From assembly GCA_039933015.1 (NCBI GenBank), contig JBDTOX010000185.1, forward strand, positions 1 to 54,007: a stretch of 54,007 nucleotides of DNA. The letters run 5' to 3'. The stretch is from JBDTOX01 sp039933015 (GTDB taxonomy: Bacteria; Pseudomonadota; Gammaproteobacteria; Burkholderiales; Methylophilaceae). A program made the translations under genes and the position numbers. Under the pieces are notes generated by a model, which was given only the letters and a program-made list of their open reading frames with translations, did not search any database and was not told the origin of the DNA. Positions 43,196 through 52,831 of this stretch are shown one piece after another (positions within the stretch are counted from its first letter, which is position 1; every line of letters starts with the position of its first letter).

Positions 43196-43341
43196 GCTGC
43201 CGTCTCCAACAAAGGCAGGCCACTTTGCATCGGCAATTCTTGGCTATGGCCGCTGCGCTTGGCTTGCTGACGCAAGTTAGCTTCCACCGCTACTAGCGTC
43301 CAGCCGAATCTGGTTATTTGCGCTGTTAACATTGCTTTCAT
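43192..43341 (-). CDS. Small coupled ORF between ftsW and murG (49 aa)
   Basis: The ATG at 43341 overlaps the ftsW stop (ATGA) and the TGA at 43192 overlaps the murG start (again ATGA). The ORF therefore fills the ftsW-murG gap exactly in a translationally coupled way. The product starts MKAMLTAQITRFGWTLVAVE and continues with a basic, Gln-rich segment (NLRQQAKRSGHSQ) and a Leu-rich end (GLPLLETAA). No signal peptide, transmembrane helix or known family is evident. ftsW and murG are usually adjacent or overlapping. The ORF may be a real small protein or may only carry ribosomes across to murG. Confidence 0.5.
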   Translation of the reverse strand: MKAMLTAQITRFGWTLVAVEANLRQQAKRSGHSQELPMQSGLPLLETAA

Positions 43342-44501
43342 GCGGGCAGTCCTTTTTGCAGACGCCTGTTCTCCCAATCAATTCTCAGCAATATCGCCAG
43401 CGCGATGCAATTGGCCAGAATACCGCTGCCACCAAAGGAGAGCAGAGGCAGCGTCAAGCCTTTGGTGGGCAGCAGGCCCATATTGACGCCCATATTGATG
43501 ATGCCCTGCACGCCTATCCAGATGCCTATGCCCTGAGCCAGCAACGCCGAGAAATGGCGCTCATGGGCAATGGCTTGCTTGCCGATGCCAAAGGCGCGCA
43601 ATACCAGCCATGCAAATAATCCGACCACTGTCAGCACGCCGACAAACCCGAGCTCTTCCGCAATCACGGCGAGCAGGAAGTCGGTATGGGCTTCCGGCAG
43701 ATACAGCAGTTTTTCCACACTGGCACCCAAGCCTACGCCCAACCATTCGCCGCGCCCGAAGGCAATCAGCGCATGTGAAAGCTGATAGCCTTTGCCGTAA
43801 GGGTCAGCCCACGGATCCATAAAGCCGATGATGCGTTGCAGGCGATAAGGGGATGTCCAGATCAACAAGATAAAACCGGTCACTAGCAGCGCCAGCAGGC
43901 CAATAAAAATACGACCATTGATGCCGCCCAACCAGAGTATTGAAATGGAAATGGCGGCAATCACGGCAAATGCGCCAAAGTCCGGCTCGCGTAACAGCAG
44001 GCCGCCCACAATCAGCATCACAATCAGCATGGGCAGGAAACCACGTGTGAAACTATCCATCAGCGCCGCTTTACGTATGGTGTAATCGGCCACGTAAATT
44101 GCGGCAAATAGCTTCATTAGCTCTGATGGTTGCAGGTTAATGACGAACAGGGACAGCCAGCGCTGGCTGCCGTTGACATTACGCCCCACACCGGGGAGCA
44201 GCACCAGTATCAGTAGAAAAACACCGCCTATGAACAGGTATGGCGCCAATTTCTGCCACACATGCGTGGGGACCTGAAAAGTAGCGAAGGCGGCTATCAA
44301 ACTGACAATGAGAAAAATGCCGTGGCGTATCAGGAAGTAGGTAGGCTGATGACCCGTGGCTTTGTCGGCTTCAGCCAATGCAATTGAGGACGAATAGACC
44401 ATCACCAGGCCCAGGCCCAGCAATATGAGCGTGACCCACAACAGGCCTTGATCATAGCTCGACGAGCTCATTTTTTCGCGGCTGCTTAACGTGTACATCA
44501 T
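43338..44501 (-). CDS. ftsW: Septal peptidoglycan glycosyltransferase FtsW
   Basis: 387-residue SEDS-family membrane protein that polymerises lipid II at the septum with FtsI. About ten hydrophobic helices are visible. Conserved family parts include NGSQRWLSLFVINLQPSELMK in the central loop (interrupted here for length), ILLREPDFGAF-like LLLREPDFG, SHALIAFGRGEWLGVGLG and HTDFLLAVIAEELGFVG, ending with LPLLSFGGSG. The start overlaps the murD stop by 4 bases. It sits between murD and the small ORF before murG. Confidence 0.96.
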   Translation of the reverse strand: MMYTLSSREKMSSSSYDQGLLWVTLILLGLGLVMVYSSSIALAEADKATGHQPTYFLIRHGIFLIVSLIAAFATFQVPTHVWQKLAPYLFIGGVFLLILVLLPGVGRNVNGSQRWLSLFVINLQPSELMKLFAAIYVADYTIRKAALMDSFTRGFLPMLIVMLIVGGLLLREPDFGAFAVIAAISISILWLGGINGRIFIGLLALLVTGFILLIWTSPYRLQRIIGFMDPWADPYGKGYQLSHALIAFGRGEWLGVGLGASVEKLLYLPEAHTDFLLAVIAEELGFVGVLTVVGLFAWLVLRAFGIGKQAIAHERHFSALLAQGIGIWIGVQGIINMGVNMGLLPTKGLTLPLLSFGGSGILANCIALAILLRIDWENRRLQKGLPA

Positions 44502-45871
44502 CGCGCTGCCGCCTCCAGCTTTTTCACGGCACGCACAAACACCTCTGCCCGATGCACGTAATTGCGGAACATGTCAAAACTTGCACAAGCCGGCGACAGC
44601 AGCACTGCATCGCCGGGTTGGGCCGCGGCAAAAGCGGCTTGCACTGCACTTTCCAGGCTAGCTTCGCTATGTAGCGGCACGCCCGTACCCTGCAACACGG
44701 CTCCAATTTGCGGGCCGTCACGGCCGATCACCACCACGGCACGTGCGTTATTAGTTACGGGATCACGCAGGGGTGAAAAATCCTGGCCTTTGCCGTCGCC
44801 ACCGGCAATCAGCACGGCTTTCCTCGGCAAACCAGCCAACGCGGCGCAGGTGGCACCAACATTGGTACCCTTGGAATCATCGTAAAAAGCTATGCTATTG
44901 ATTTCGGCCACCCATTCCACGCGGTGCGGCAAGCCTTTGAAGCTGCGCAGGGTATCGAGCAAGGGCTGCCAAGGCAGGTCGAGGGCCCGGCACAAGGCCA
45001 GGGCAGCCAGCGCATTGCTGGCATTATGCAAACCGGCAATGCGCATATCCGTGAGTTTCATGAGCTCAGTCTCACCTTGCACCAGTGCAAACTGACCGCT
45101 ACGGTGTAACAGGCCGTAATCCTCGGGAGACGCTGGCGCATCGGTAGCAAACGTGACTAGCGGGCGGCCGGGCAGGGCCATGCTACGACTCCATGCGTCC
45201 TCGCGGTTCAGCACCTGCACGCCCGAACCGTGGAAAACACGGGCCTTGGCCGCCGCATATTCCGCCATGCTGGCGTAGCGGTCCATATGGTCTTCGGTGA
45301 CATTGAGCACGGTGGCGGTATCCGCCATGAGCGAGCTTGTCGTTTCAAGCTGAAAGCTCGATAGCTCCAGCACATAGATGTCAGGCTCTTCCATGCCCAG
45401 CGCAACCAGCACCGGCAGACCGATATTGCCGGCGACTATGGTGTTAAAGCCAGCCGCCTTGCACATTTCGCCGACCAGGGTGGTCACGGTGCTCTTGCCG
45501 TTGGCCCCGGTGATGGCAATCACCTTGGCATGGGCCGGCTTGTACTGGGCAAAAAGCTCGATATCGCCCACCACGGGAATACCACGCTTGATGGCTGCCT
45601 GTATCTGCGGCTCTGCCTGTGGCCCATCCACAGCCACACCAGGACTCGCGACAACAATTTCGGCGTCGGCAAATGCGGCGTGAGTGAATGCGCCGAGGTG
45701 CACGATCACCTGCGGCAACTCTTCTCGCAGCAGTTCAAGGTTGGGCGGAGCACTGCGCGTATCGGCGACAGACAAAAGCGCGCCTTGGCTGTGCAGCCAG
45801 CGCAATGCCGAAAGGCCGGTATCACCCAGACCCAAAACCAGCACCCTTTTGTCCTTTAACACCAAACGCAT
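44498..45871 (-). CDS. murD: UDP-N-acetylmuramoylalanine-D-glutamate ligase
   Basis: 457-residue Mur ligase that adds D-glutamate. The UDP-binding N-terminus is VLVLGLGDTGLSALRWL; the ATP loop is AITGANGKSTVTTLVG near residue 118; LNVTEDHMDRYASM and YDDSKGTNVGAT are the family's conserved central and C-terminal blocks. Full length. It lies 14 bases after mraY and overlaps ftsW by 4 bases. Confidence 0.97.
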   Translation of the reverse strand: MRLVLKDKRVLVLGLGDTGLSALRWLHSQGALLSVADTRSAPPNLELLREELPQVIVHLGAFTHAAFADAEIVVASPGVAVDGPQAEPQIQAAIKRGIPVVGDIELFAQYKPAHAKVIAITGANGKSTVTTLVGEMCKAAGFNTIVAGNIGLPVLVALGMEEPDIYVLELSSFQLETTSSLMADTATVLNVTEDHMDRYASMAEYAAAKARVFHGSGVQVLNREDAWSRSMALPGRPLVTFATDAPASPEDYGLLHRSGQFALVQGETELMKLTDMRIAGLHNASNALAALALCRALDLPWQPLLDTLRSFKGLPHRVEWVAEINSIAFYDDSKGTNVGATCAALAGLPRKAVLIAGGDGKGQDFSPLRDPVTNNARAVVVIGRDGPQIGAVLQGTGVPLHSEASLESAVQAAFAAAQPGDAVLLSPACASFDMFRNYVHRAEVFVRAVKKLEAAAR

Positions 45872-45885
45872 TTAATTTAATCGCC

Positions 45886-46989
45886 TCATCTGAGTTTCAA
45901 TGTTGAGAGCCCAACCAGCACCAGCATCATGCTAATGATCCAGAATCGCACCACGACCTGAGTTTCTTTCCAGCCCTTTTGTTCATAGTGGTGGTGCAGC
46001 GGCGCCATGAGGAAAATGCGCCGGCCCACGCCATATTTCTTTCTGGTGTAGCGAAAGTAGGTCACTTGGGCGGCCACCGACAAAGTTTCCATAACGAACA
46101 CACCGCCCATGATGAACAGCACAACTTCCTGGCGCACTATCACCGCTACCACGCCTAACGCCGCACCTAGCGCCAGCGCGCCCACATCGCCCATAAACAC
46201 TTCGGCCGGATAAGCGTTGAACCACAGGAAACCCAGCCCGGCACCCGCCATGGCCGCACAGAACACCATGAGCTCACCTGCACCCGGCACATAAGGCACG
46301 CCCAGATATTTGGAGAAATATAGGTGACCGGCGACGTAGGCAAAAATCGCCAGCGCGCTGCCCACCATGACGGTCGGCATGATAGCGAGGCCATCCAGGC
46401 CATCGGTAAGATTGACCGCATTACTGCTGCCAACGATGACCAGATAGGTCAGCACGATGAAGCTGACAGCGCCTAATGGAATAACCAGATGCTTGAAAAA
46501 TGGCACAATCAGCTGCGTTTCGGCAACGGAGGTAGAAGTACCGTAGAGATAAAATGCCACGCCCAGGCCTATGACTGACTGCCAGAAATACTTGGCACCT
46601 GCTGACAAACCTTTGGGATTACGATGTACCACTTTGCGCCAGTCGTCCACCCAGCCAATGACGCCAAAACCCAGGGTAGTCACCAGCACCACCCAGACGA
46701 AGCGGTTAGTCAGATCAGCCCACAACAGGGTAGAAATCGCGATGGCAACCAGTATCAGTGCGCCGCCCATGGTTGGCGTACCCGCCTTGATCAAATGCGT
46801 CTGCGGACCATCGTCACGTACCGCCTGGCCTACTTTGTACTGGGTGAGCTTGCGTATCATGAGCGGCCCGACCATAAAGGAGATGGTCAGCGCGGTAAGT
46901 GTCGCCAGCACCGCGCGCAGCGTAATGTAATTGAACACATTGAAAGCACGTATGTCGTGCCCCAGCCAGCGTGCAAGTTCCAGCAGCAT
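45886..46989 (-). CDS. mraY: Phospho-N-acetylmuramoyl-pentapeptide transferase
   Basis: 367-residue integral membrane enzyme that makes lipid I from UDP-MurNAc-pentapeptide and undecaprenyl phosphate. Ten hydrophobic helices are interspersed with conserved loops: KAGTPTMGGALIL, the aspartates in WVDDWRKV, NAVNLTDGLDGLA, VFMGDVGALALG and the HHHYEQKGWKE triple-His loop. It directly abuts murF with no spacer and is followed by murD after 14 bases. Confidence 0.98.
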   Translation of the reverse strand: MLLELARWLGHDIRAFNVFNYITLRAVLATLTALTISFMVGPLMIRKLTQYKVGQAVRDDGPQTHLIKAGTPTMGGALILVAIAISTLLWADLTNRFVWVVLVTTLGFGVIGWVDDWRKVVHRNPKGLSAGAKYFWQSVIGLGVAFYLYGTSTSVAETQLIVPFFKHLVIPLGAVSFIVLTYLVIVGSSNAVNLTDGLDGLAIMPTVMVGSALAIFAYVAGHLYFSKYLGVPYVPGAGELMVFCAAMAGAGLGFLWFNAYPAEVFMGDVGALALGAALGVVAVIVRQEVVLFIMGGVFVMETLSVAAQVTYFRYTRKKYGVGRRIFLMAPLHHHYEQKGWKETQVVVRFWIISMMLVLVGLSTLKLR

Positions 46990-48369
46990 TTAGTGTCCCT
47001 CCCCGTTTTTTTCCTTGGTGATCAAGTTAACCACTCGTTCCATACGCATAAAACGTGAGCCCTTGACCAGCACGCTGGCTGCAGCGCCCATATGTTGCGT
47101 CAAGTCGGCAGCCAGCGCCTCTGGCGTTGCGTAATGCCGGGCACAGCTTTGTTCTCCATCAACAGCAAAGGCCGCAACCGCCTCATGACTCAGATCACCT
47201 AGGACAAAAAGCGCATCGATACCGGCTCGCCGGGCATAACGACCAATCTCCGCATGCAGCTTGGCTGCATCCGCACCCAGCTCACCCATGTCGCCCAGCA
47301 CCAGCAGCTTTTCGCCTGGCCTGACCGCCAGCACATCAATGGCAGCCTTCATGGAAGCGGGGTTGGCATTGTATGTGTCATCTATTATCTGCGCGCCATT
47401 AATCCCGGCTTTAAGCTGCAAGCGGCCTTTGACACCGCCGAAGGCAGCGAGGCCAGCCGTGATCGCACTTAATGGCACCCCCATGGCCAAAGCTGCTGTA
47501 GCAGCGGCTAGCGCGTTACGCACATTGTGCACACCAGCCACGGCCAAGCTGAATTCTGCAAGTCCTTGCGGCCCGTTCATCTGCAGCGTGCTGCCATCGG
47601 CGTGCAATTGATAGCTTGCGCTCACATCTGTCGCATGCTCCAGACCGAAGGTCAGGACTTTATGCTGCGCAGCGAGCCTGTGCCACAGCGGCGCAAATGC
47701 ATCATCTGCATTGATGACAGCAATACCATCCGCCACCAAGCCTTCAAATATCTCGCCCTTGGCCAGTGCAATTGCCTCTATCGTGCCCAAGCCGCCGAGA
47801 TGCGCCATGGTGGCATTGTTAATCAAGGCCACAGTCGGGAGGCCTATGCGTGTCAGGTAGCTGATTTCGCCCGGGTGATTCATGCCCATCTCGGCAACGG
47901 CATACTTATGCTGACTGCGTAACTTGAGCAGGGTAAGCGGCAGGCCGATATCGTTATTCAGGTTGCCCTGGGTGGCGAGTACAGCATCATCGTCGCCAGT
48001 CGCCGCGCGCAGGATGGAAGCCAGCATTTCCTTCACCGTGGTCTTGCCGTTGCTGCCGGTAATCGCCGCCAGCGGAATAGTAAATTTGCTGCGCCAGTGG
48101 GCTGCCAGATTGCCCAGCGCCAGGCGCGTGTCTTGCACCAGCAGCGCAGAAGACAGCCCAGCTTGCGGAGCAGAAATCATGGCAGCGACAGCCCCTTGCT
48201 CCATACATGGCTGCGCGTAAGCATGACCGTCGAAATGCTCGCCATGTAATGCGACGAACAATTGCCCTTGCGTCAGGTTGCGACTATCGGTACCGACGCT
48301 GGTAAACAGCGCATCCTGCCCGATGACCCTGCCCTGGGTGGCGACTGCCGCTTCACTCAAGCGCATCAT
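46990..48369 (-). CDS. murF: UDP-MurNAc-tripeptide-D-Ala-D-Ala ligase
   Basis: 459-residue Mur ligase that adds the D-Ala-D-Ala dipeptide made by Ddl. The ATP loop is AAITGSNGKTTVKEML near residue 107, followed by the AEMGMNHPGEI block and IDDTYNANPASMKAAID. Overlap with murE is 4 bases, and the stop directly precedes the mraY start. Full length. Confidence 0.97.
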   Translation of the reverse strand: MMRLSEAAVATQGRVIGQDALFTSVGTDSRNLTQGQLFVALHGEHFDGHAYAQPCMEQGAVAAMISAPQAGLSSALLVQDTRLALGNLAAHWRSKFTIPLAAITGSNGKTTVKEMLASILRAATGDDDAVLATQGNLNNDIGLPLTLLKLRSQHKYAVAEMGMNHPGEISYLTRIGLPTVALINNATMAHLGGLGTIEAIALAKGEIFEGLVADGIAVINADDAFAPLWHRLAAQHKVLTFGLEHATDVSASYQLHADGSTLQMNGPQGLAEFSLAVAGVHNVRNALAAATAALAMGVPLSAITAGLAAFGGVKGRLQLKAGINGAQIIDDTYNANPASMKAAIDVLAVRPGEKLLVLGDMGELGADAAKLHAEIGRYARRAGIDALFVLGDLSHEAVAAFAVDGEQSCARHYATPEALAADLTQHMGAAASVLVKGSRFMRMERVVNLITKEKNGEGH

Positions 48370-49814
48370 GCCGCCTTACCTCCATAGTGTTGCAGTGCCT
48401 GCTTGACCACTTGCTGATCACTGAATGGATATTTCACACCATGAATGTCCTGATAATCCTCATGGCCCTTGCCCGCTACCAGCACGATGTCACCTGGCTT
48501 GGCCATATTCACCGCCAGCGCAATGGCGGAGGCGCGGTCCTGCTCGATGCGGTAGCCCTCACGCATACCATCGGTGATAGCGGCAATGATTTCCGCGGGA
48601 TGCTCATGACGCGGATTGTCGGAGGTGACAACGGCCTGATCTGCCAATCTGCTCACCACTTCCCCCATGAGCGGGCGCTTGCCCTTGTCGCGATTGCCGC
48701 CGCAGCCGAAGACGCAAATCAACTGTCCGCGTGCCTGCTCACGTAGCGCGATCAGCACTTTTTCCAACGCATCCGGGGTGTGGGCATAATCAATCACCAC
48801 CAACGGCTGCTGGCCGCCACCAATTTGCTGCATGCGCCCGGCGACAGAGTTGACACTGCGCAATGCGTTTACCGCATGCCCCAGCTCGACATCGGAAACC
48901 AGCAGAGTAGCCAGCACAGCCAGCAGGTTATAGGCATTGAAACGGCCGACCACTCCAGCTTCCAGCAGCGTACTGCCGAAAGGTGTATCTACTTGCATGG
49001 CCAGGCCATGCTCATTAAATTGCAATTGGCTGCCGCGCACATCACCGCGCTCCAAGCCATAGGTCAACACTGACTTACCCTGGCTTGAAAGCTCCCCCGC
49101 GATTTCACGGCCAAAATCGTCGTCCATATTGAGTACCGCACTACGTAGGCCTTGCCAATGGAAGAGCGCTTTCTTGGTCGCGCCATAGCTTGCCATGTCT
49201 CCGTGGTAATCCAGATGGTCACGCGACAGGTTGGTGAACACGGCAACGTCGAAATGCACGCCATTGACGCGGCCTTGAGCCAGGCCATGCGACGAGACTT
49301 CCATGGCAACGGCAATAGCGCCCTGCTTGCGGTAATCCGCCAGCATGCTATGCAGCAGGATAGGGTCGGGGGTAGTGTTAATGGCCGCCAACAAGGCATT
49401 AGGAAAACCATTGCCCAGCGTGCCGACGACGGCCGTCTTGCCACCCAGAACAGCCATGGCCTGCGCAATCCAGTGGCTGCATGAAGTCTTACCGTTGGTG
49501 CCGGTGACGCCTATCATCCATAGCTGCTTTGAAGGCTGACCATAGAAACTATCTGCGATCACCCCAGCTTCTTTACGCAAGCCAGCAACCGGCAGATTGG
49601 GCACCTGCCATTGGGAGTTCCATTCAAACCCAGATTGCTCCCAAAGCACGGCAGCAGCGCCTTGCAGCAGCGCTTGCGGGATGAACTGGCGACCATCCGC
49701 ATGTTCGCCCGGATAGGCCAGGAACAGGCTGCCAGCGCCAACCTTCCGACTGTCTGCGGTGATATAGCTGGCAGTAACACCCTGGGTAGCCAGCGCGTTC
49801 AAGGCCATGTTCAT
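48366..49814 (-). CDS. murE: UDP-MurNAc-Ala-Glu:meso-diaminopimelate ligase
   Basis: 482-residue Mur ligase that adds the third peptide residue. The ATP loop is GVTGTNGKTSCSHWIA near residue 104. The motif DNPRHE in the C-terminal domain is the usual mark of meso-diaminopimelate specificity, rather than lysine. MEVSSHGLAQGRV and VFTNLSRDHLDYHG are also present. The start overlaps the ftsI stop and its stop overlaps murF, so the three are coupled. Confidence 0.97.
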   Translation of the reverse strand: MNMALNALATQGVTASYITADSRKVGAGSLFLAYPGEHADGRQFIPQALLQGAAAVLWEQSGFEWNSQWQVPNLPVAGLRKEAGVIADSFYGQPSKQLWMIGVTGTNGKTSCSHWIAQAMAVLGGKTAVVGTLGNGFPNALLAAINTTPDPILLHSMLADYRKQGAIAVAMEVSSHGLAQGRVNGVHFDVAVFTNLSRDHLDYHGDMASYGATKKALFHWQGLRSAVLNMDDDFGREIAGELSSQGKSVLTYGLERGDVRGSQLQFNEHGLAMQVDTPFGSTLLEAGVVGRFNAYNLLAVLATLLVSDVELGHAVNALRSVNSVAGRMQQIGGGQQPLVVIDYAHTPDALEKVLIALREQARGQLICVFGCGGNRDKGKRPLMGEVVSRLADQAVVTSDNPRHEHPAEIIAAITDGMREGYRIEQDRASAIALAVNMAKPGDIVLVAGKGHEDYQDIHGVKYPFSDQQVVKQALQHYGGKAA

Positions 49815-51532
49815 GCGGCCTCCTTCACTTCCGGGGCATTTTCCGGAGGAATCACGATATTGTTGTTGGGTGCATCCTGCGGCACTGCAAGCATGCGGAG
49901 CGCACCCGACATCACTGTGCTGAACACGGGAGCGGCGACCAGCCCGCCATAATATTGGCCATTGCTGGGTTCATCGATCATGACGGCAATGATCAGGCGC
50001 GGGTTGGAAGCCGGTGCCATGCCGATGAAGGAGGCTATATATTTGTTATGCTGGTAGCCACCGATGCCGAGCTTGTGAGCAGTCCCGGTTTTGCCAGCGA
50101 CGCGGTAACCCAGCACCTGCGCCCTTGGTGCAGTACCGCCAGGCTGCACGACCATCTCCAGCATATCCTTGACATGGTGTGCGGTCTCGGCCGAGATGAC
50201 TTGCTGGCCTATAGGTGCATCCTTTGTTTTAAGCAGGGACACCGGCATCAACTCCCCATCATTGGCAAATATGCCATATGCCCGCGCCATCTGTAGCAGG
50301 CTGACGCTTATGCCATGGCCAAAAGACATGGTGGCCTGCTCGATCGGCCTCCAGGACTTGTATGGGCGCAGCTTGCCAGAGGCCTCGCCGGGAAAGCCGG
50401 CATGCACCGGACTGCCAAAGCCCATCTGATTGAATGCACTCCACATGTATTGTGGCTGCAGGGTCAGGGCTATCTTGGCCGCACCCACATTGGAAGACTT
50501 CTGGATCACTTGCGCCACGGTGAGCAGGCCTTCCGGATGGGAATCGTGCACGGTTGCCGACCCGATCCTGAGCCAGCCCGGTGCAGTCTCGATCTCGGTC
50601 TCCGGTTTGAAAGTACCCGCTTCAAGTGCTGCTGCGATGGTGAACGGCTTCAATGTCGAGCCTGGCTCGTAGATGTCGACTATGGCACGGTTACGCGAAC
50701 GCCCATTGATATTGACAGGATTGTTCGGGTTGTAGGTGGGCATGTTCGCCATCGCCAGTATCTCACCAGTCTTGGCGTCCAGCACAATGGCAGCACCCGC
50801 CTTGGCCTTATGCATCTCAACGGCATGTGCGAGTTCGCGATAGACCAGATACTGGATCTTGCGATCTATGGAGAGGACCAGATCATGCCCGTCCTGCGGC
50901 ACCTTGACGGCCTCGAGATCCTCGACGATATGCCCCTGCCTATCCTTGATCACGCGCCGGCTGCCAGGCTTGCCAGACAGCCAGTTCTGGTAGGCGAGCT
51001 CGAAGCCCTCTTGGCCATTTTCATCAACACCGGTAAACCCAACCAGATGCGCCGTGACTTCGCCCGCCGGGTAATAGCGACGGTATTCTCTTTGCATGAA
51101 TACACCGGGAATACCCAGGCGCATGACCTGCCCTGCCAGCTCAGGTGGGATGCGGCGCTTGAGGTAGACAAATTCACGTTGGTTATCCGCAAACTTTTTG
51201 CTTACTTCCACCGGCTTCATGGCAAGCAGATTGGCAAGTTTTTTAACCTGATCCGGTGTGGTTTTTATGTCTGGCGGGCTGGCCCAAATGGACTCGACTG
51301 GCGTGCTGATGGCCAAAGGTTCGCCATTGCGGTCCGTGATCATGCCGCGATGGGCAGATAGCGTCAGCGCGCGGCTATAACGTGCATCACCTTTTTGCTG
51401 CAAAAAGGCTCTGTGCATGCCTTGCAGGTAAACACTGCGCCCGAGCAAAACAGCAAAACCCAGCAACACCACAATAAGCAGGATGCGACGGCGCCAAGCG
51501 GGTAATTTGATAATTATTGGCGCAGCGTTCAT
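49811..51532 (-). CDS. ftsI: Septal peptidoglycan transpeptidase FtsI (PBP3)
   Basis: 573-residue class B penicillin-binding protein. One transmembrane helix (about residues 15-35) is followed by a dimerisation domain (RGMITDRNGEPLAIS) and the transpeptidase domain with the serine nucleophile Ser292 in YEPGSTLKPF, the SSN triad in QKSSNVGAA and KTGTAHKLG. It cross-links septal peptidoglycan together with FtsW. The start overlaps ftsL and the end overlaps murE (4 bases each). Confidence 0.97.
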   Translation of the reverse strand: MNAAPIIIKLPAWRRRILLIVVLLGFAVLLGRSVYLQGMHRAFLQQKGDARYSRALTLSAHRGMITDRNGEPLAISTPVESIWASPPDIKTTPDQVKKLANLLAMKPVEVSKKFADNQREFVYLKRRIPPELAGQVMRLGIPGVFMQREYRRYYPAGEVTAHLVGFTGVDENGQEGFELAYQNWLSGKPGSRRVIKDRQGHIVEDLEAVKVPQDGHDLVLSIDRKIQYLVYRELAHAVEMHKAKAGAAIVLDAKTGEILAMANMPTYNPNNPVNINGRSRNRAIVDIYEPGSTLKPFTIAAALEAGTFKPETEIETAPGWLRIGSATVHDSHPEGLLTVAQVIQKSSNVGAAKIALTLQPQYMWSAFNQMGFGSPVHAGFPGEASGKLRPYKSWRPIEQATMSFGHGISVSLLQMARAYGIFANDGELMPVSLLKTKDAPIGQQVISAETAHHVKDMLEMVVQPGGTAPRAQVLGYRVAGKTGTAHKLGIGGYQHNKYIASFIGMAPASNPRLIIAVMIDEPSNGQYYGGLVAAPVFSTVMSGALRMLAVPQDAPNNNIVIPPENAPEVKEAA

Positions 51533-51813
51533 GGCTTGGCTGCTTGCCTCGGCGGCGGAGCTACAAGCTGGATACGCTGCGGATCAGGCACCTGCATATG
51601 CATGTGTTGGCTGGCGATCTGCTCAATACGCGCATGCATTGCCCAGGTGCTCTGCTCAAGTTGCAATTGTCCCCATTCCACCTCATATAGCTTGGCCGCA
51701 TCCTGTTGCTGCTGTAACTCAAAGTAGAGCTTGCGCGACTTATGCTGAGACGTAATTGCGCCCAGCGCCGTCATAATCAGCACCAGTAACAGAACCAGAT
51801 TAAGTTTTGTCAT
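51529..51813 (-). CDS. ftsL: Cell division protein FtsL
   Basis: 94-residue bitopic protein with an N-terminal transmembrane helix (about 3-20, LNLVLLLVLIMTALGAI) and a periplasmic coiled coil (LYFELQQQQDAAKLYEVEWGQ and on). FtsL forms the FtsQLB complex that activates FtsWI. Sequence is poorly conserved, so the call rests on size, topology and its place between rsmH and ftsI. A 22-base gap separates it from rsmH and it overlaps ftsI by 4 bases. Confidence 0.93.
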   Translation of the reverse strand: MTKLNLVLLLVLIMTALGAITSQHKSRKLYFELQQQQDAAKLYEVEWGQLQLEQSTWAMHARIEQIASQHMHMQVPDPQRIQLVAPPPRQAAKP

Positions 51814-51835
51814 TGCGCTACCCCCTTAATCCGAG

Positions 51836-52831
51836 CTAAACCACATTAGTACGCTCAGCCACGCGCAGCACCGCACTGCGTGAGCGCGGGTTGCGTTTAA
51901 CTTCAGCCGCGCCGGGCTTAATCGCACGGCCAACAGCCAGCAAGCGCGGCTGCGGCAAATCCTTGGCACGCACCGGAAAATTGGCCGGCAAATCATCCCT
52001 GTCCTGCTCACCGCGAATAAAACGCTTAACCATGCGGTCTTCCAGTGAATGAAAGCTGATCACGGCCAAGCGGCCTCCGGGTGCCAGAACAGCCATGCAT
52101 TGAGGTAGCACTAACGACAATTCTTCAAGCTCCTTATTGAGGAAAATCCGTATAGCTTGAAAGGTACGCGTCGCCGGATCTTGGCCAGGCTCGCTTTTGG
52201 GGACCGCTTCTGCCACGATCTTGGCAAGCTGTCCGGTAGTGGTGATGAGATCCCCCCCTGTGCGTGCCGCAACAATCGCCCTTGCAATCTGTTTAGCAAA
52301 CCGTTCTTCACCATAATCTTTAATAACCCCTCTCAGCTGTTGCTCGGAAGCGGCCCCCAGGAACTCTGCCCCAGTTTGGCCACGGCTTTGGTCCATACGC
52401 ATATCGAGCGGACCGTCAAACCTGAAACTAAACCCGCGCTCACCTTCATCTATCTGTGGCGAGGAAATACCCAAATCCAGCAATACACCATCCACTTTGC
52501 TTACGCCGATGCCGGCAAGTACTTCTTGCAGCGCGGAAAAATGGCTATGTACAATTTGAAAGCGTGGATCCGGAATGGTTGTAGCTGATTTAACTGCCGC
52601 CAGATCGCGGTCCAGCGCAATCAAATGGCCTGTTGCCCCCAGCTTTTCTAGAATCTTGCGGCTGTGCCCGCCACGTCCGAACGTGGCGTCCACATATACC
52701 CCGTCCGGCTTGATGGCTAGCCCTGCCACTGCTTCTTCTAGCAAAACCGTAATATGTTGCGAGGCTAGCCCAGGCTTTACTGGCAAATCAAAGCCTGGTG
52801 GAGAAGGCGTATGACGTGAGCCGGCGCTCAC
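51836..52831 (-). CDS. rsmH: 16S rRNA (cytosine-1402-N4)-methyltransferase
   Basis: 331-residue AdoMet-dependent methyltransferase (older name MraW) that modifies C1402 in the ribosomal P site. Landmarks are HITVLLEEAVAGL, VDATFGRGGHSRKIL, GVLLDLGISSPQID, FRFDGPLDMRMD and VISFHSLEDRMVKRF. The start is GTG, overlapping the mraZ stop (GTGA). The N-terminal 25 residues before HITVLLEE are a non-conserved extension. Confidence 0.96.
   Translation of the reverse strand: MSAGSRHTPSPPGFDLPVKPGLASQHITVLLEEAVAGLAIKPDGVYVDATFGRGGHSRKILEKLGATGHLIALDRDLAAVKSATTIPDPRFQIVHSHFSALQEVLAGIGVSKVDGVLLDLGISSPQIDEGERGFSFRFDGPLDMRMDQSRGQTGAEFLGAASEQQLRGVIKDYGEERFAKQIARAIVAARTGGDLITTTGQLAKIVAEAVPKSEPGQDPATRTFQAIRIFLNKELEELSLVLPQCMAVLAPGGRLAVISFHSLEDRMVKRFIRGEQDRDDLPANFPVRAKDLPQPRLLAVGRAIKPGAAEVKRNPRSRSAVLRVAERTNVV

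Noticed and set aside
50315..51361. 348-codon ORF opposite ftsI
   Set aside because: Entirely within ftsI on the other strand; ftsI has all transpeptidase motifs and coupled neighbours.
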